Counted from the first letter of the stretch, positions 8,503 through 17,129 are shown. The stretch is DNA of 64,000 nt from CAUZIR01 sp034421295 (GCA_034421295.1 DAOUKM010000013.1:110045-174044), one strand, 5' to 3'. A program made the numbers and translations. Notes: generated by a model from the letters alone, not told the origin.

Positions 8503-9504
8503 ATGCTCCCGATCGTCAAATCGCACCTAGACGCGCTCGTTGAGGATCTGCGCCTCCTCGAAATACTCGTAACCGGGCCTCTGGGCCTCTACTCGGATAT
8601 CAAGATGCTGCGCGAGTCGATGCCGCTGCCCGGGGTCGAAGATCTCGACCGGAACGCCCTGCGTGAGCGCCGTACCGCGATATCCGGGGCGACGCAGGAT
8701 GCGGCGGGCCTCGCTCTGGCCTCGGTGGACTCGGCCGTCAGCACCCTGGACACGCTTGCCATGCTTGGCGACTCGGCTGGCTCGCCGCTATCGACAGAAT
8801 GGGTACAGAGGGCCCGGCGCGTACTGGGGAGGGCCACCGACAAGGTGGCGGGCGACTCGCGGGCGACGACCGCCAAGCTACTGTCGGGAGTCTATGTAAT
8901 CGTCGACCCGGAGGTTACCGCAGGTCGCTCGACGACGGCCGTCGCCGCGGCGGCACTGAGGGGCGGGGCATCTACCATACAGCTGCGGGACAAGAGATCC
9001 GACACGGGCGCCGTCCTGGAAAGGGCAGAGGAACTCGTGGAGGCGTGTGGCGCGCACCGAGCCTCGTTGATCATCAACGACAACGCCGATGTGGCTGTTC
9101 TCAGCGGAGCGACTGGTCTGCACGTGGGCCAGACCGATCTGCCAACATCCGCAGCCCGACGATTGGTCCCGCCAGATCGACTCATCGGCCGCTCCACCAC
9201 GAATCTCGATCAGGCCCTGCGGGCGCAGGCCGAGGGCGTTGACTACATAGCAATCGGACCCGTGTTCGCCACCGATACCATGGGCAAGGGCGGCAAGTCG
9301 CCGATAGGCACAGAGACGGTGAGGGCGGTAAAGGACCGGGTACGCCCTCCGGTGGTCGCCATCGGAGGCATCGATGCGGCCAATTGCACCGATGTGTTTG
9401 CAGCGGGAGCCGATGCGGTCTGCGTCGCCAGCGCAGTCACGCTGGCCGATGACCCCGAGACGGCCTGCCGCGCGATTGCGGAAGCGGCCGAGGGGACGGG
9501 CTAG
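8503..9504 (+). CDS. thiE: thiamine-phosphate synthase with N-terminal helical domain
   Basis: Residues 126-333 form a full ThiE barrel that joins HMP-pyrophosphate to thiazole phosphate. Its motifs are GVYVIVDPEV, GASTIQLRDK, LIINDNADVA, GLHVGQTDLP, AIGPVFATDTMGKGG and PVVAIGGID. The first 120 residues are helical, with no barrel motifs. Order and length match the amino-terminal domain fused to ThiE in Aquificae, Cyanobacteria and others, but here it has diverged: LDALVEDLRLLEILVTGPLG stands where those have an N-R-A-R-E-G-L-R-type helix. An extended -10 (TGTTAAGAT, 8411-8419) lies 84 bases upstream of the ATG with no clear -35. I found no TPP riboswitch. The next gene starts four bases after the stop. 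Confidence 0.92.
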   Translation: MLPIVKSHLDALVEDLRLLEILVTGPLGLYSDIKMLRESMPLPGVEDLDRNALRERRTAISGATQDAAGLALASVDSAVSTLDTLAMLGDSAGSPLSTEWVQRARRVLGRATDKVAGDSRATTAKLLSGVYVIVDPEVTAGRSTTAVAAAALRGGASTIQLRDKRSDTGAVLERAEELVEACGAHRASLIINDNADVAVLSGATGLHVGQTDLPTSAARRLVPPDRLIGRSTTNLDQALRAQAEGVDYIAIGPVFATDTMGKGGKSPIGTETVRAVKDRVRPPVVAIGGIDAANCTDVFAAGADAVCVASAVTLADDPETACRAIAEAAEGTG

Positions 9505-9507
9505 GCA

Positions 9508-10185
9508 TTGGCCGAGCCGTCCGGCCACCGGGACGGATCGATCGCCGGGCTGGGTCGCGAGGCCGATCTGGCGCGAGACAGACTCGCGCGTTCACACCGT
9601 GCCCGCGAGGCTGGCCTGAGGCTATCGCGTGACCTGATCCGAAGATCCTCAGAGTCGATCAGGGCCGTACACAGGGGAGAGCTGGACCGCGCGGAGAGTC
9701 TGATCGCCGAGGCCCGCGATCTGGCCGGCGAAATGACCGGCGCGCTCAAGGATTTCCCATCGGTGATGTATGCGGGCTTTGCAGAGGACGGGCTCAAGGA
9801 GTACGTAGAGGCCGCGACCGTGCTGGCGTTCGTGCGGGGCGGCCCCCTGCCCACCTCGGATGAGCTAGGGGTGGGTCCGGCTGCATATCTGGGCGGACTG
9901 GCCGAGGCCGCAAGCGAGATGCGACGCCGCATACTTGACCTGCTAAGGCGAGACGAGGTCAAGGGGTGCGAGGATCTTCTGGACCTGATGGACGAGGTCT
10001 ACTCGGTCCTGGTGACCATGGACTTTCCGGACGGGCTCACGCGTGGCCTGCGCCACAAGACCGACGCACTCAGGGCGGTCCTGGAGCGCACGCGCGGCGA
10101 CCTGACGGTCGCCAGCAGACAGAGGCGACTCGAACGCAGGATGGTCTCTCTGGAGGACGCCATCAGGGAATCGGCTAGAGGATAG
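9508..10185 (+). CDS. translin-like helical protein
   Basis: A 225-residue, almost wholly helical protein starting at TTG, three bases after the thiE stop. The block SESIRAVHRGELDRAESLIAE near residues 50-70, then DFPSVMYAGFAEDGLKEYVE and LPTSDELGVGPAAYLGGLAE, followed by DFPDGLTRGLRHKTDALRAV, match the translin family, which binds single-stranded nucleic acid as a ring in eukaryotes. Prokaryotic members are uncharacterised and some are mislabelled haloacid dehalogenase. The tight coupling to thiE gives no obvious functional link. The carboxyl end is a charged helix that may form a coiled coil. It converges on the CocE-type gene 13 bases away. Confidence 0.75.
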   Translation: MAEPSGHRDGSIAGLGREADLARDRLARSHRAREAGLRLSRDLIRRSSESIRAVHRGELDRAESLIAEARDLAGEMTGALKDFPSVMYAGFAEDGLKEYVEAATVLAFVRGGPLPTSDELGVGPAAYLGGLAEAASEMRRRILDLLRRDEVKGCEDLLDLMDEVYSVLVTMDFPDGLTRGLRHKTDALRAVLERTRGDLTVASRQRRLERRMVSLEDAIRESARG

Positions 10186-10197
10186 CCGTTCCCTACA

Positions 10198-11910
10198 TCA
10201 GTCCGGTATTACCGGCAGCAACAGATGCGAGGGCCGCTCGGCGTCGTGGTAGACGGTCTGGTGCGCTACTTGCATGGCGGTCTCGTGGCCAAACCGGCCG
10301 CCGGTATTCAGGTTGCGGTCGAACCTGGGAAAGTTGCTGCTGGAGACCTCCAGCCGGATACGGTGCCCCACCCTGAACACGTTCGACGTGGGGAAAAGGT
10401 CGATGGTGAACTCATAGACCTTCCCGGGTTCCATCAACACCTGGCGCTCGGGTGTCTCCCGATAACGGGCGCGAATTATCCCATCGCAGAGGTTGAGTGC
10501 GTAACCATCGGGATGCACGTCGACGAGCTTTGCGGTGAAGTCGGTGTCCGGGGCCGAGGACGAGGCGTATATCTTTGCGATCACGGGGCCCGTGACCTCC
10601 AGATCTTCCTCCAGTGCCTCGGATGTATATACGAGCACGTCCTCGCGCTGCTCGAGCTGGTCTTGATCATAGCCGCCCCAGGCGACGATCTCAGGCGAAC
10701 AGCAGTTGTTGCCCCCGTTTGAGGGGACGGGAAAAGCCGGGTTGTAGACATACTCGTCGACGGGCTCGTCATCGGGAGCCTCCACGCTCAGCGTGCCGTC
10801 GCCCCTCAGGGAGTTGGCCCGGCCCCCGCTGTGGAGGTGGAAAGGCGTAAAGCGCGTTCGCGCAAGGGGCCACTCATGCTCATCGCGCCACTCGTCGACG
10901 CCCATGACGAACAGCTTGATCGGCGCCTCATCCTCCACCCCGTTTGCGACGCCCTTGAGCCATCGGTCGAACCACCGAAGGTGCTCGGCGTTGAGATCGA
11001 GCACCGAGTCCTTGCCAAAGTCCCTGTCCCCGGCATATGTATGCTCACTTGCCTGATGAACCCAGGGACCCATGATCACCTTCTGGTTGGCCCGGGCGAG
11101 TTCGCTGCCTCCTCGGGCGCGCATGCCGACGAAGTTATTCATGGTGCCCACGGTAAACGTGTCGTACCAGCCGCCGATCTGAAGGACGGGCACCATCACG
11201 TCTTCGTAACGCTCCTTGTAGGCGATCCGTTTCCAGTACTCATCGTAGTCCGGGTGGTCGATCCAGTCGGCCAGTCTGGTAGCCGAGCTACCCGCCGCCC
11301 CGGCCATCTCCGAGAGGGGTAGGTGCGAAAGCACCCGCTTCCAGTCGTAATTGTCTATCGGGTGCCAGGTGCGCGCGTCCGTGAGGAATGTCCAGGTCAT
11401 ATCCAGCGACAGCTGCATCGCTCCGCCCTGAAAATGGGTCTGGCCGTGATGATCGTCTCCTATAACGCCCGGCGCGATGCACTTTAGGTGGCCAGGAGCG
11501 GTCATCGCGGCCTGCCACTGCACCCCGCCCACGTACGAGAACCCCATCATCCCGACGTTGCCGTCGCACCACTCCTGCTCCCCTACCCACTCGACGGTGT
11601 CGTGTCCGTCGTCATACTCGTTGACCCAGGGATAGAACTCCCCCTCCGAGTCGAACCTGCCCCTGACATCCTGTACGACGAATGCGTAGCCGTGCTGAAC
11701 GAAGTAGATGGCCTGGTCAATGACCTTGGTCAGACCTGCGAAGTCGCCGTTGTCGTATGGAGTGCGGGCAAGGATCGCGGGGACAGGTCCACTCCTGTCT
11801 CTCGGCAGGTAGACGTCGGCCGAGAGTTCGACCCCGTCTCGCATCGGCACCTTAACGTCGTAACGCGCCTGGAAATTAGCGGGCTTGAACAGGTGGGCGG
11901 GCTGGGTCAT
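10198..11910 (-). CDS. CocE/NonD family hydrolase (X-Pro dipeptidyl-peptidase type)
   Basis: A 570-residue alpha/beta-hydrolase. VPMRDGVELSADVYLP near residue 21 and ILARTPYDN are the amino-terminal family marks. The nucleophile elbow is MGFSYVGG near residues 120-127, and the jelly-roll end shows DTDFTAKLVDVHPDGYALNL and VFRVGHRIRLEVSSSNFPRF. Relatives hydrolyse cocaine, glutaryl-amide antibiotics, or Xaa-Pro peptides. No signal peptide, so cytoplasmic. A strong AGGAGG lies just before the ATG, and a terminator hairpin with T-run ends 31 bases upstream of it. The gene is therefore probably expressed by read-through from the solute-binding lipoprotein gene, whose imported peptide or amide it may process (inference). 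Confidence 0.85.
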   Translation of the reverse strand: MTQPAHLFKPANFQARYDVKVPMRDGVELSADVYLPRDRSGPVPAILARTPYDNGDFAGLTKVIDQAIYFVQHGYAFVVQDVRGRFDSEGEFYPWVNEYDDGHDTVEWVGEQEWCDGNVGMMGFSYVGGVQWQAAMTAPGHLKCIAPGVIGDDHHGQTHFQGGAMQLSLDMTWTFLTDARTWHPIDNYDWKRVLSHLPLSEMAGAAGSSATRLADWIDHPDYDEYWKRIAYKERYEDVMVPVLQIGGWYDTFTVGTMNNFVGMRARGGSELARANQKVIMGPWVHQASEHTYAGDRDFGKDSVLDLNAEHLRWFDRWLKGVANGVEDEAPIKLFVMGVDEWRDEHEWPLARTRFTPFHLHSGGRANSLRGDGTLSVEAPDDEPVDEYVYNPAFPVPSNGGNNCCSPEIVAWGGYDQDQLEQREDVLVYTSEALEEDLEVTGPVIAKIYASSSAPDTDFTAKLVDVHPDGYALNLCDGIIRARYRETPERQVLMEPGKVYEFTIDLFPTSNVFRVGHRIRLEVSSSNFPRFDRNLNTGGRFGHETAMQVAHQTVYHDAERPSHLLLPVIPD

Positions 11911-11940
11911 ATGTATCCTCCTCGTCCCATAGGCTAGTGG

Positions 11941-11980
11941 AAAAAATGTCCCGCGGAGCCCTTGGCAGGCCCCGCGGGAC
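11941..11980 (-). terminator. intrinsic terminator between the solute-binding protein and CocE-type genes
   Basis: On the minus strand, GTCCCGCGG and CCGCGGGAC form a perfect 9-bp arm pair (11948-11980), extended by a further GCC/GGC, and are followed at once by a T-run (11947-11941). It lies 40 bases after the lipoprotein stop. The next start codon on this strand is 30 bases further, leaving no room for a promoter. It therefore acts as an intercistronic attenuator as much as an operon end. Confidence 0.85.
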
Positions 11981-12020
11981 AGATCGGCAACTTAGGGTTA
12001 CCCGGCGGCTGGAGCTACGA

Positions 12021-13874
12021 TCAACGCCTTTCCAGCCAGGTGCCCGCGTAGTACGGGACCGCTTTGACCTCCCAGTTCCTCAGGTCGACGCTGCTGGGGT
12101 GCATTGGGAAGAACTGACCCAGCAGCAACGAGGTCACCTTCTCCCAGCGCGCGGACTGGATCTCGTCGATGATCTCGGCACGCCGGGCCGCGTCGGTCTC
12201 GCGGGCGAACTCAAGCTGCAGGTTGATCAGGTCGGAATCCCTGATGATGAAGTCCAGAGTTCCGGAGATCAGGTGATCCTGTATGGGACTGCCGCAGCAG
12301 TAGTGCTCGAAAGCGTCGGTGGCCAGGCTGTAGGAGTCCGTATTGCCGAACATGCTGGTGATGGTGGACCAGTCCAGTGCCGGCATCTCCACGTTAAAGC
12401 CTATCTCCTCCATGAACGGCTTGAGCACCGGCCCGAGTGGCGTGAGGACGGCAAGGTCCGTGGGGTTCAGGATGATGGTCGTCTCACCCGCGTAGTCCGA
12501 CTCTGCGAGAAGCTGCTGGGCGGTCGGAACATCGTAGACGTTGTAGCCGATGGTATGGGTGCCATCGCTCAGCTCCACGTCGAAGGTCGACCCCACGTGG
12601 GTCTCTAGCGGGGTGCCACACCAGTAGACGGCGTCGCATACCTGCCACAGCTGCGGGTCGCCGAGCGCGAACATGAAGTCCTCAATCTTCACACCGGTCT
12701 GCAGTGCCTGCCGGGCCAGCTTGTAGCTGAATGGCGGGATCTGCGGGTTGAGGTAGACGTTTGATCTCAGGCCCGGCGCATAGGTCGTGACATTGATGTC
12801 GGGGTTGTCATTCAGACGGTTGAAAAAGTCCAGCCCGGCGAACTCGATAACGTCCCACTCGCCGGTCTCCAGGCCCGCCATCTTGGTCTCTTCGTCGGGT
12901 ATCTCAAGGAACTCTATCTTGTCGATGTAGGCAACCGTGTGCCCGATATAGCCGCCCGGCTGGAATGGCTCTGACCTAGGCGAATACTCATCGAACCGTT
13001 CCAACACTACGCGGTTGCCCTGATCCCAGCGCACGAACCTGTATGGCCCCGTGCCGATCCTCTCGGCGACGGCGGTCGTAAACGGGGTGGCCGCGTCCTC
13101 CTCTCTCATCATCGGCATCGCACCGTGGGGGATACCGAGTATGAAGATGGTGGATCCCAGCGGCTCATTGAAATTCCACGTGAATGTCTGCCGATCAACG
13201 ATGTCAAAGGCGTCGTCATCGGTGAACCGGCGGATAATGCCAGCCGCCGGCGTCCCTGCATCGCGCCACCTGGTGATCGAGGCCACGGCGTCCGCCGCAG
13301 AAAATGTGTCGCCGTCGTGGAAATTGGATGCGCGTACGGTGAAGGTGTACTCCAGGCCATCGTCGCTAACAGACCATGTGTCCACGAGCTGCGGCTGGGC
13401 GTTCAGATCGCCATCCCAGGCAAACAACTGCTCGTAGAACTGCTTGGAGATGTAGTTAACGACGGCAAACAAGGAGAAGACGGGATCCACACTGCTGACG
13501 CTTCCGTGGCTGATCACCCTCAATGTTCCGCCAAAGCGCGGGGCGCCGGTCGGGGGTGGAGTCGGCGTGCTGATCACGATTCTCTCGGTCTCAATCTCGA
13601 CGACCTTCTCGACCTCGACCTCGACGACCTTCTCGACCTCGACTTCGACGATCTTCTCAACCTCGGTCTCGACGATCTTCTCAACCTCGGTCTCGACCGG
13701 GACCTCAACCTCCCTGACCACCTCCACCACCTTTTCGGTCTCCACCGGGACCTCGACTACCCTTTCGACCTCGACGATCTCCTTCTCGACCACGACCTCG
13801 GGCTCTCCCGCGCAGGCGGCAGCGAACAACCCGAGGAGACCAGCGAGTGCAAACAGGACCACTAGACGTTTCAC
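12021..13874 (-). CDS. ABC transporter solute-binding lipoprotein, family 5 (peptide/nickel type)
   Basis: A 617-residue extracytoplasmic receptor for an ABC importer. The start is GTG with GGGGTG upstream. The amino end is a lipoprotein signal (KRLVVLFALAGLLGLFAAAC) with Cys21 as the lipidated residue. Residues 22-110 are an unusual Val/Glu/Lys-rich tether of imperfect 8-residue repeats (EVEKVVEV) followed by TPTPPPTGAPRFGG. The binding domain shows family-5 features: STDPVF-like SSVDPVFSLF, then DTWSVSDDGLEYTFTVRA, FSAADAVASI, GTGPYRFVRWD and LETGEWDVIEF. No permease or ATPase genes are nearby, so its transporter partner is elsewhere. The promoter with two CRP-type sites lies about 190 bases upstream. 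Confidence 0.92.
   Translation of the reverse strand: MKRLVVLFALAGLLGLFAAACAGEPEVVVEKEIVEVERVVEVPVETEKVVEVVREVEVPVETEVEKIVETEVEKIVEVEVEKVVEVEVEKVVEIETERIVISTPTPPPTGAPRFGGTLRVISHGSVSSVDPVFSLFAVVNYISKQFYEQLFAWDGDLNAQPQLVDTWSVSDDGLEYTFTVRASNFHDGDTFSAADAVASITRWRDAGTPAAGIIRRFTDDDAFDIVDRQTFTWNFNEPLGSTIFILGIPHGAMPMMREEDAATPFTTAVAERIGTGPYRFVRWDQGNRVVLERFDEYSPRSEPFQPGGYIGHTVAYIDKIEFLEIPDEETKMAGLETGEWDVIEFAGLDFFNRLNDNPDINVTTYAPGLRSNVYLNPQIPPFSYKLARQALQTGVKIEDFMFALGDPQLWQVCDAVYWCGTPLETHVGSTFDVELSDGTHTIGYNVYDVPTAQQLLAESDYAGETTIILNPTDLAVLTPLGPVLKPFMEEIGFNVEMPALDWSTITSMFGNTDSYSLATDAFEHYCCGSPIQDHLISGTLDFIIRDSDLINLQLEFARETDAARRAEIIDEIQSARWEKVTSLLLGQFFPMHPSSVDLRNWEVKAVPYYAGTWLERR
13601..13696 (-). repeat. four tandem 24-bp units coding the lipoprotein tether
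   Basis: Units at 13601-13624, 13625-13648, 13649-13672 and 13673-13696. The last two are identical and the first two differ by a single base. Each encodes eight residues of the EVEKVVEV type. Degenerate copies continue to about 13790. Confidence 0.85.
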
Positions 13875-14061
13875 GTTTCACCCCTTCCGAATGAAAACAG
13901 CTTCACAAATCGACGCTACAGAACACCGCCCGGGATCCCTGAACGGTGGGATGTCCACTTTGACCGCTGGCCGCGGAGGCAGGTGTCGGGACCCCGCGCG
14001 GCAGGCAAATCGTCAAGTGTGTTGAGCAGTGAATTCCCCTGCGATCAGGCAGCGATGCACC

Positions 14062-14090
14062 CTTCTAGCATGGGAGAAGAGGGCTGTCAA
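14062..14090 (-). promoter_or_regulatory. promoter of the solute-binding lipoprotein gene
   Basis: Minus-strand TTGACA (14090-14085), 17-base spacer, TAGAAG (14067-14062). Predicted start near 14055, giving a leader of about 180 bases. The -35 directly abuts the palindrome at 14091-14112. Confidence 0.65.
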
Positions 14091-14112
14091 CAATGTGATT
14101 CGAATCACATTG
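14091..14112. promoter_or_regulatory. CRP/FNR-type palindrome, site 1
   Basis: A perfect 22-base palindrome with arms CAATGTGATT and AATCACATTG around a central CG. It contains TGTGA-N6-TCACA, the CRP consensus. It touches the -35 of the lipoprotein promoter, with its centre about 46 bases before the predicted start, close to a class II activator position. Confidence 0.65.
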
Positions 14113-14132
14113 CCAGGCTGTCTGAATCTATG

Positions 14133-14148
14133 TGTGATTCGAATCACA
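14133..14148. promoter_or_regulatory. CRP/FNR-type palindrome, site 2
   Basis: TGTGATTCGAATCACA, a perfect 16-base palindrome with the same core as site 1. The centres are 39 bases apart. The duplication makes chance unlikely. Apart from these sites and the response-regulator remnant, the 984 bases between the lipoprotein and hppA hold nothing else I can recognise. Confidence 0.6.
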
Positions 14149-14397
14149 AAGGCAGCTAGGAAACCCGATAACGTAGCCGATGAGGCTGGACGGCACCGCT
14201 AGACGTTAATGGTCAATAGAGGGCTGTGCGTTCCCTGGAAACCACTGGCTCACGCCGATCGCAGGCGTGCCGTGCTGCTCTACCGGGCGCTGATTCTTGG
14301 GACGCAATTGGCGTCGAACAGACTCGCGTGTCGCAATCCCCAGAATTGCCGATCGACCGATAGCCCTGTCAAATGGCTCGTCAAGACGAGCTGGCCG

Positions 14398-14607
14398 ATG
14401 GAGTTCCGCCTGCTAGAGCAGCTTGTGCTGCATGCGGGAAGGCCCGCTACCCACATGCGGATGCTCAGGCACGTGCGGGGAGCCGACTAGTCAAAGGACA
14501 TGCAATTGCTGCACTCGATGGTGCGAAATCTGCGACGAAAGCTCGGTGATGGATCGGGCGGCCCACGGTGGATAGTAAACCCCCGTACCTCGGTTATCGT
14601 CTCGGGC
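14398..14607 (+). pseudogene. remnant of an OmpR/KdpE-type response-regulator DNA-binding domain
   Basis: The frame from ATG 14398 reads MEFRLLEQLVLHAGRPAT then MRMLRHVRGAD, a TAG stop at 14488-14490, and in the same frame MQLLHSMVRNLRRKLGDG followed by PRWIVNPRTSVIV. This is the winged-helix effector domain of OmpR/KdpE regulators (EFRLLE..L..HAG..., R..LRRKL, PR.I), cut by one in-frame stop and missing the receiver domain upstream. The amino-terminal part of the frame (from 14209) has no recognisable receiver motif. It is a decaying gene, or a sequencing or assembly error could explain the stop but not the lost receiver. No sensor kinase is nearby. Confidence 0.65.
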
Positions 14608-14807
14608 GCTCACAGACTCGATTCCACTTACCAACGTCAGGTTCCCGAACGCGTCGGTCAGGTTCCGGCGCCCGTCGGGGACAACGCGACGCAGGACCGC
14701 TGTCTAGAGCCCTGCACGGCGCGATTCGTACTATCCGGCGGCGGGTTGTACGGGCTTTAGAGCCTGTGGTAGGTTTCGGTGCGTATCATCGCCAGATGCA
14801 GCTAATG

Positions 14808-14849
14808 AAGCTTCCCCTTGCGCGTCGTCCCTAGGGGGAGCTTTTTCTT
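14808..14849 (+). terminator. terminator/attenuator immediately before the hppA ribosome-binding site
   Basis: AAGCTTCCCCT (14808-14818) pairs with AGGGGGAGCTT (14833-14843), with one G-U pair, and runs into TTTTTCTT. The hppA Shine-Dalgarno GGAGG begins at 14850, the next base. It may end the transcript of the dead regulator gene, or control read-through into hppA. Confidence 0.75.
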
Positions 14850-14858
14850 GGAGGTCGC

Positions 14859-16907
14859 ATGGAGATCATCGTATTGGCCATTATCGCCGGTGCCGTCGCT
14901 CTCGGGTTCGGCGGGATTCTCACCCTCAACCTGCTGCGACAGGATGAGGGCGACGAGACCGTCCGGTTCATCGGACGGGCCATCAGAGAGGGCGCGATGG
15001 CCTTCCTCTCACGCGAGTACACCTTCCTGTCCCTGTTCGTGGTGGCGATGTTCGTCATCCTGCTCCTCTTCATCGACTACGACGTCATCGGCAAGCTCGA
15101 CTGGGATCGCAGCGTGCCTTCGACGGCGATTTCCTACCTGGCAGGGGCGATCGGCTCGGCGATGGCCGGTTTCATCGGCATGAGCATCGCCGTCAGGGCA
15201 AACACGCGAACCACCGTCAAGGCTCAGCAGGGACTCAACCCGGCGCTCAGAATCGCGTTCAGCTCCGGGGCGGTGATGGGCATATCGGTGGTCGGCATAG
15301 GGTTGCTGGGCGTGACGATCCTCTTTTGGATCTTCAGGGACTTCAACATCGTCGCCGGCTTTGGCTTCGGCGCCTCCTCGATAGCGCTCTTTGCGAGGGT
15401 CGGCGGTGGGATTTACACCAAGGCGGCGGATGTAGGGGCGGACCTGGTTGGGAAGATCGAGCAGGGAATACCCGAGGACGACCCGCGCAATCCGGCGACG
15501 ATCGCCGACAACGTGGGTGATAACGTGGGCGACGTGGCCGGCATGGGTGCCGATCTGTTCGAGTCGTACGTGGGCTCAATCATTGCGACGATAGCCCTGG
15601 CCGCGGCCGGTGCGGCAGCGCTGGGCATGGCCGACATCTCGGACACCAAGGCCAATTTCGACGCGGACCTGTTCATGCTCCCGCTCCTGGTCGCGACCTC
15701 GGGAATCTTCGCATCGATCATTGGTACCTTCCTGGTCCGCACCAAGGATGGAGCCTCCATGAGCAGCCTGCTGTGGTCCCTCAGGTACGGGATATTCGGT
15801 GCGGGAGCGCTGGTGCTGGTGGCAACAGGAGTGGCGGTCGGCGTCATGGACCTGAGCTTTAAGCTGTTCTGGGTGGTGGTCATCGGACTGTTGGCCGGGC
15901 AGATCATCGGGACCTCGTCCGAATATTTCACCTCGTACGAGTTCAAGCCCACCCGCGACCTTGCAAAGCAGGCCGAGACCGGCCCCGCCACGATCATCAT
16001 CGGCGGACTGGGGCTGGGGATGCTCAGCACGTTCATACCGGGAGTGGTAGTCGTCGTCGCCATGGGTCTTGCCTACTGGCTGGCCGATACGTACGGCGTT
16101 GCACTGGCGGCGGTAGGCATGCTGTCAACGCTCGGTATCACCCTGGCGACAGACGCCTACGGACCGGTGGCGGACAATGCCGGCGGGATAGCCGAGCAGG
16201 CGCGTCTTGATCCCAAGGTCCGCGAGCGCACTGACGCACTCGACTCGCTAGGCAACACCACGGCCGCCACCGGCAAGGGGTTCGCCATAGGCTCTGCGGT
16301 CCTCACCGCCCTGGCCCTGATGGCGGCCTACTCCGTCGTAACCGGCGTTGATGTCTTCAACCTGCTCGATCACTACGTGCTGATGGGCGTGATCATAGGT
16401 GCCATGCTTCCGTTCCTGTTCGCGGCCCTGACTATGCAGGCCGTGGGACGTGCCGCCAACTCGATGGTGCAAGAGGTTCGGCGCCAGTTCCGCGAGATCA
16501 AGGGCCTTATCGAAGGCACGGCCGAGGCCGACTACGCCCGCGCCGTCGACATTAGCACGAAGGGCGCGATGCGCGAGATGATTCTTCCCGGACTGCTGGC
16601 GGTGGTGGCCCCGATCGTCATAGGCGTGGCGTTGGGTGCCGAGGCCCTGGGCGGAATGCTAGTTGGAGCGATAGCCACCGGGTTCCTGTTCGCCGTGATG
16701 ATGGCCAACTCCGGCGGTGCCTGGGACAACGCCAAGAAATTCATAGAAGCGGGTAACCTGAGAGGAAAGGGCTCTTCCGATCATGACGCCGCTGTCGTCG
16801 GGGACACGGTCGGAGACCCGTTCAAGGATACGTCAGGGCCTTCGCTCAACATCCTGATTAAGCTCATGTCGGTCGTGGCCCTCGTCTTCGGACCGCTATT
16901 TCTCTAA
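14859..16907 (+). CDS. hppA: membrane-bound proton/sodium-translocating pyrophosphatase, K+-dependent type
   Basis: A 682-residue, about 16-helix membrane enzyme that hydrolyses pyrophosphate and pumps H+ (or Na+) out of the cytoplasm. The catalytic loops are intact: YTKAADVGADLVGKIEQGIP near residues 187-206, then DNVGDNVGDVAGMGADLFES, and near the end SDHDAAVVGDTVGDPFKDT. GNTTAATGKGFAIGSA near residues 465-480 has Ala where K+-independent enzymes have Lys, so this is the K+-dependent class. The choice between H+ and Na+ cannot be made safely by eye. The ATG follows GGAGG by four bases. The gene is preceded by a terminator-like hairpin. Confidence 0.96.
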   Translation: MEIIVLAIIAGAVALGFGGILTLNLLRQDEGDETVRFIGRAIREGAMAFLSREYTFLSLFVVAMFVILLLFIDYDVIGKLDWDRSVPSTAISYLAGAIGSAMAGFIGMSIAVRANTRTTVKAQQGLNPALRIAFSSGAVMGISVVGIGLLGVTILFWIFRDFNIVAGFGFGASSIALFARVGGGIYTKAADVGADLVGKIEQGIPEDDPRNPATIADNVGDNVGDVAGMGADLFESYVGSIIATIALAAAGAAALGMADISDTKANFDADLFMLPLLVATSGIFASIIGTFLVRTKDGASMSSLLWSLRYGIFGAGALVLVATGVAVGVMDLSFKLFWVVVIGLLAGQIIGTSSEYFTSYEFKPTRDLAKQAETGPATIIIGGLGLGMLSTFIPGVVVVVAMGLAYWLADTYGVALAAVGMLSTLGITLATDAYGPVADNAGGIAEQARLDPKVRERTDALDSLGNTTAATGKGFAIGSAVLTALALMAAYSVVTGVDVFNLLDHYVLMGVIIGAMLPFLFAALTMQAVGRAANSMVQEVRRQFREIKGLIEGTAEADYARAVDISTKGAMREMILPGLLAVVAPIVIGVALGAEALGGMLVGAIATGFLFAVMMANSGGAWDNAKKFIEAGNLRGKGSSDHDAAVVGDTVGDPFKDTSGPSLNILIKLMSVVALVFGPLFL

Positions 16908-17129
16908 CGGAGCGAACTGCACTCAAGCGGGAAACCTGGCAGGACCAAGGGCCGGCTGCCACTTCGCACACTCCACCCGTAGGCCGCACCTGCTCTTCGA
17001 CTTAGATGGCCGGCAGGAGCCCGACAGGGCGCCAAAATCGACGTCCAGCCTTTCCGGTGGCCCCGCGCTGGAACCAGCCGGTTGGATCGGTCTACGGGGC
17101 GTTAGAATGACGGTAAGAGCGTCAGCATT

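Noticed and set aside
13125..13865. Long plus-strand open frame opposite the solute-binding protein
   Set aside because: A shadow of the repetitive Val/Glu/Lys coding on the minus strand (Leu/Asp repeats).
14091..14148. GATTCGAATC as part of a tRNA T-arm
   Set aside because: No acceptor or anticodon stems around it; it is a duplicated operator-like palindrome.
14700..14858. Fluoride riboswitch before hppA (CTAATG near the terminator recalls the motif)
   Set aside because: The matching 5' half with a GAUG element and pairing strand is absent.
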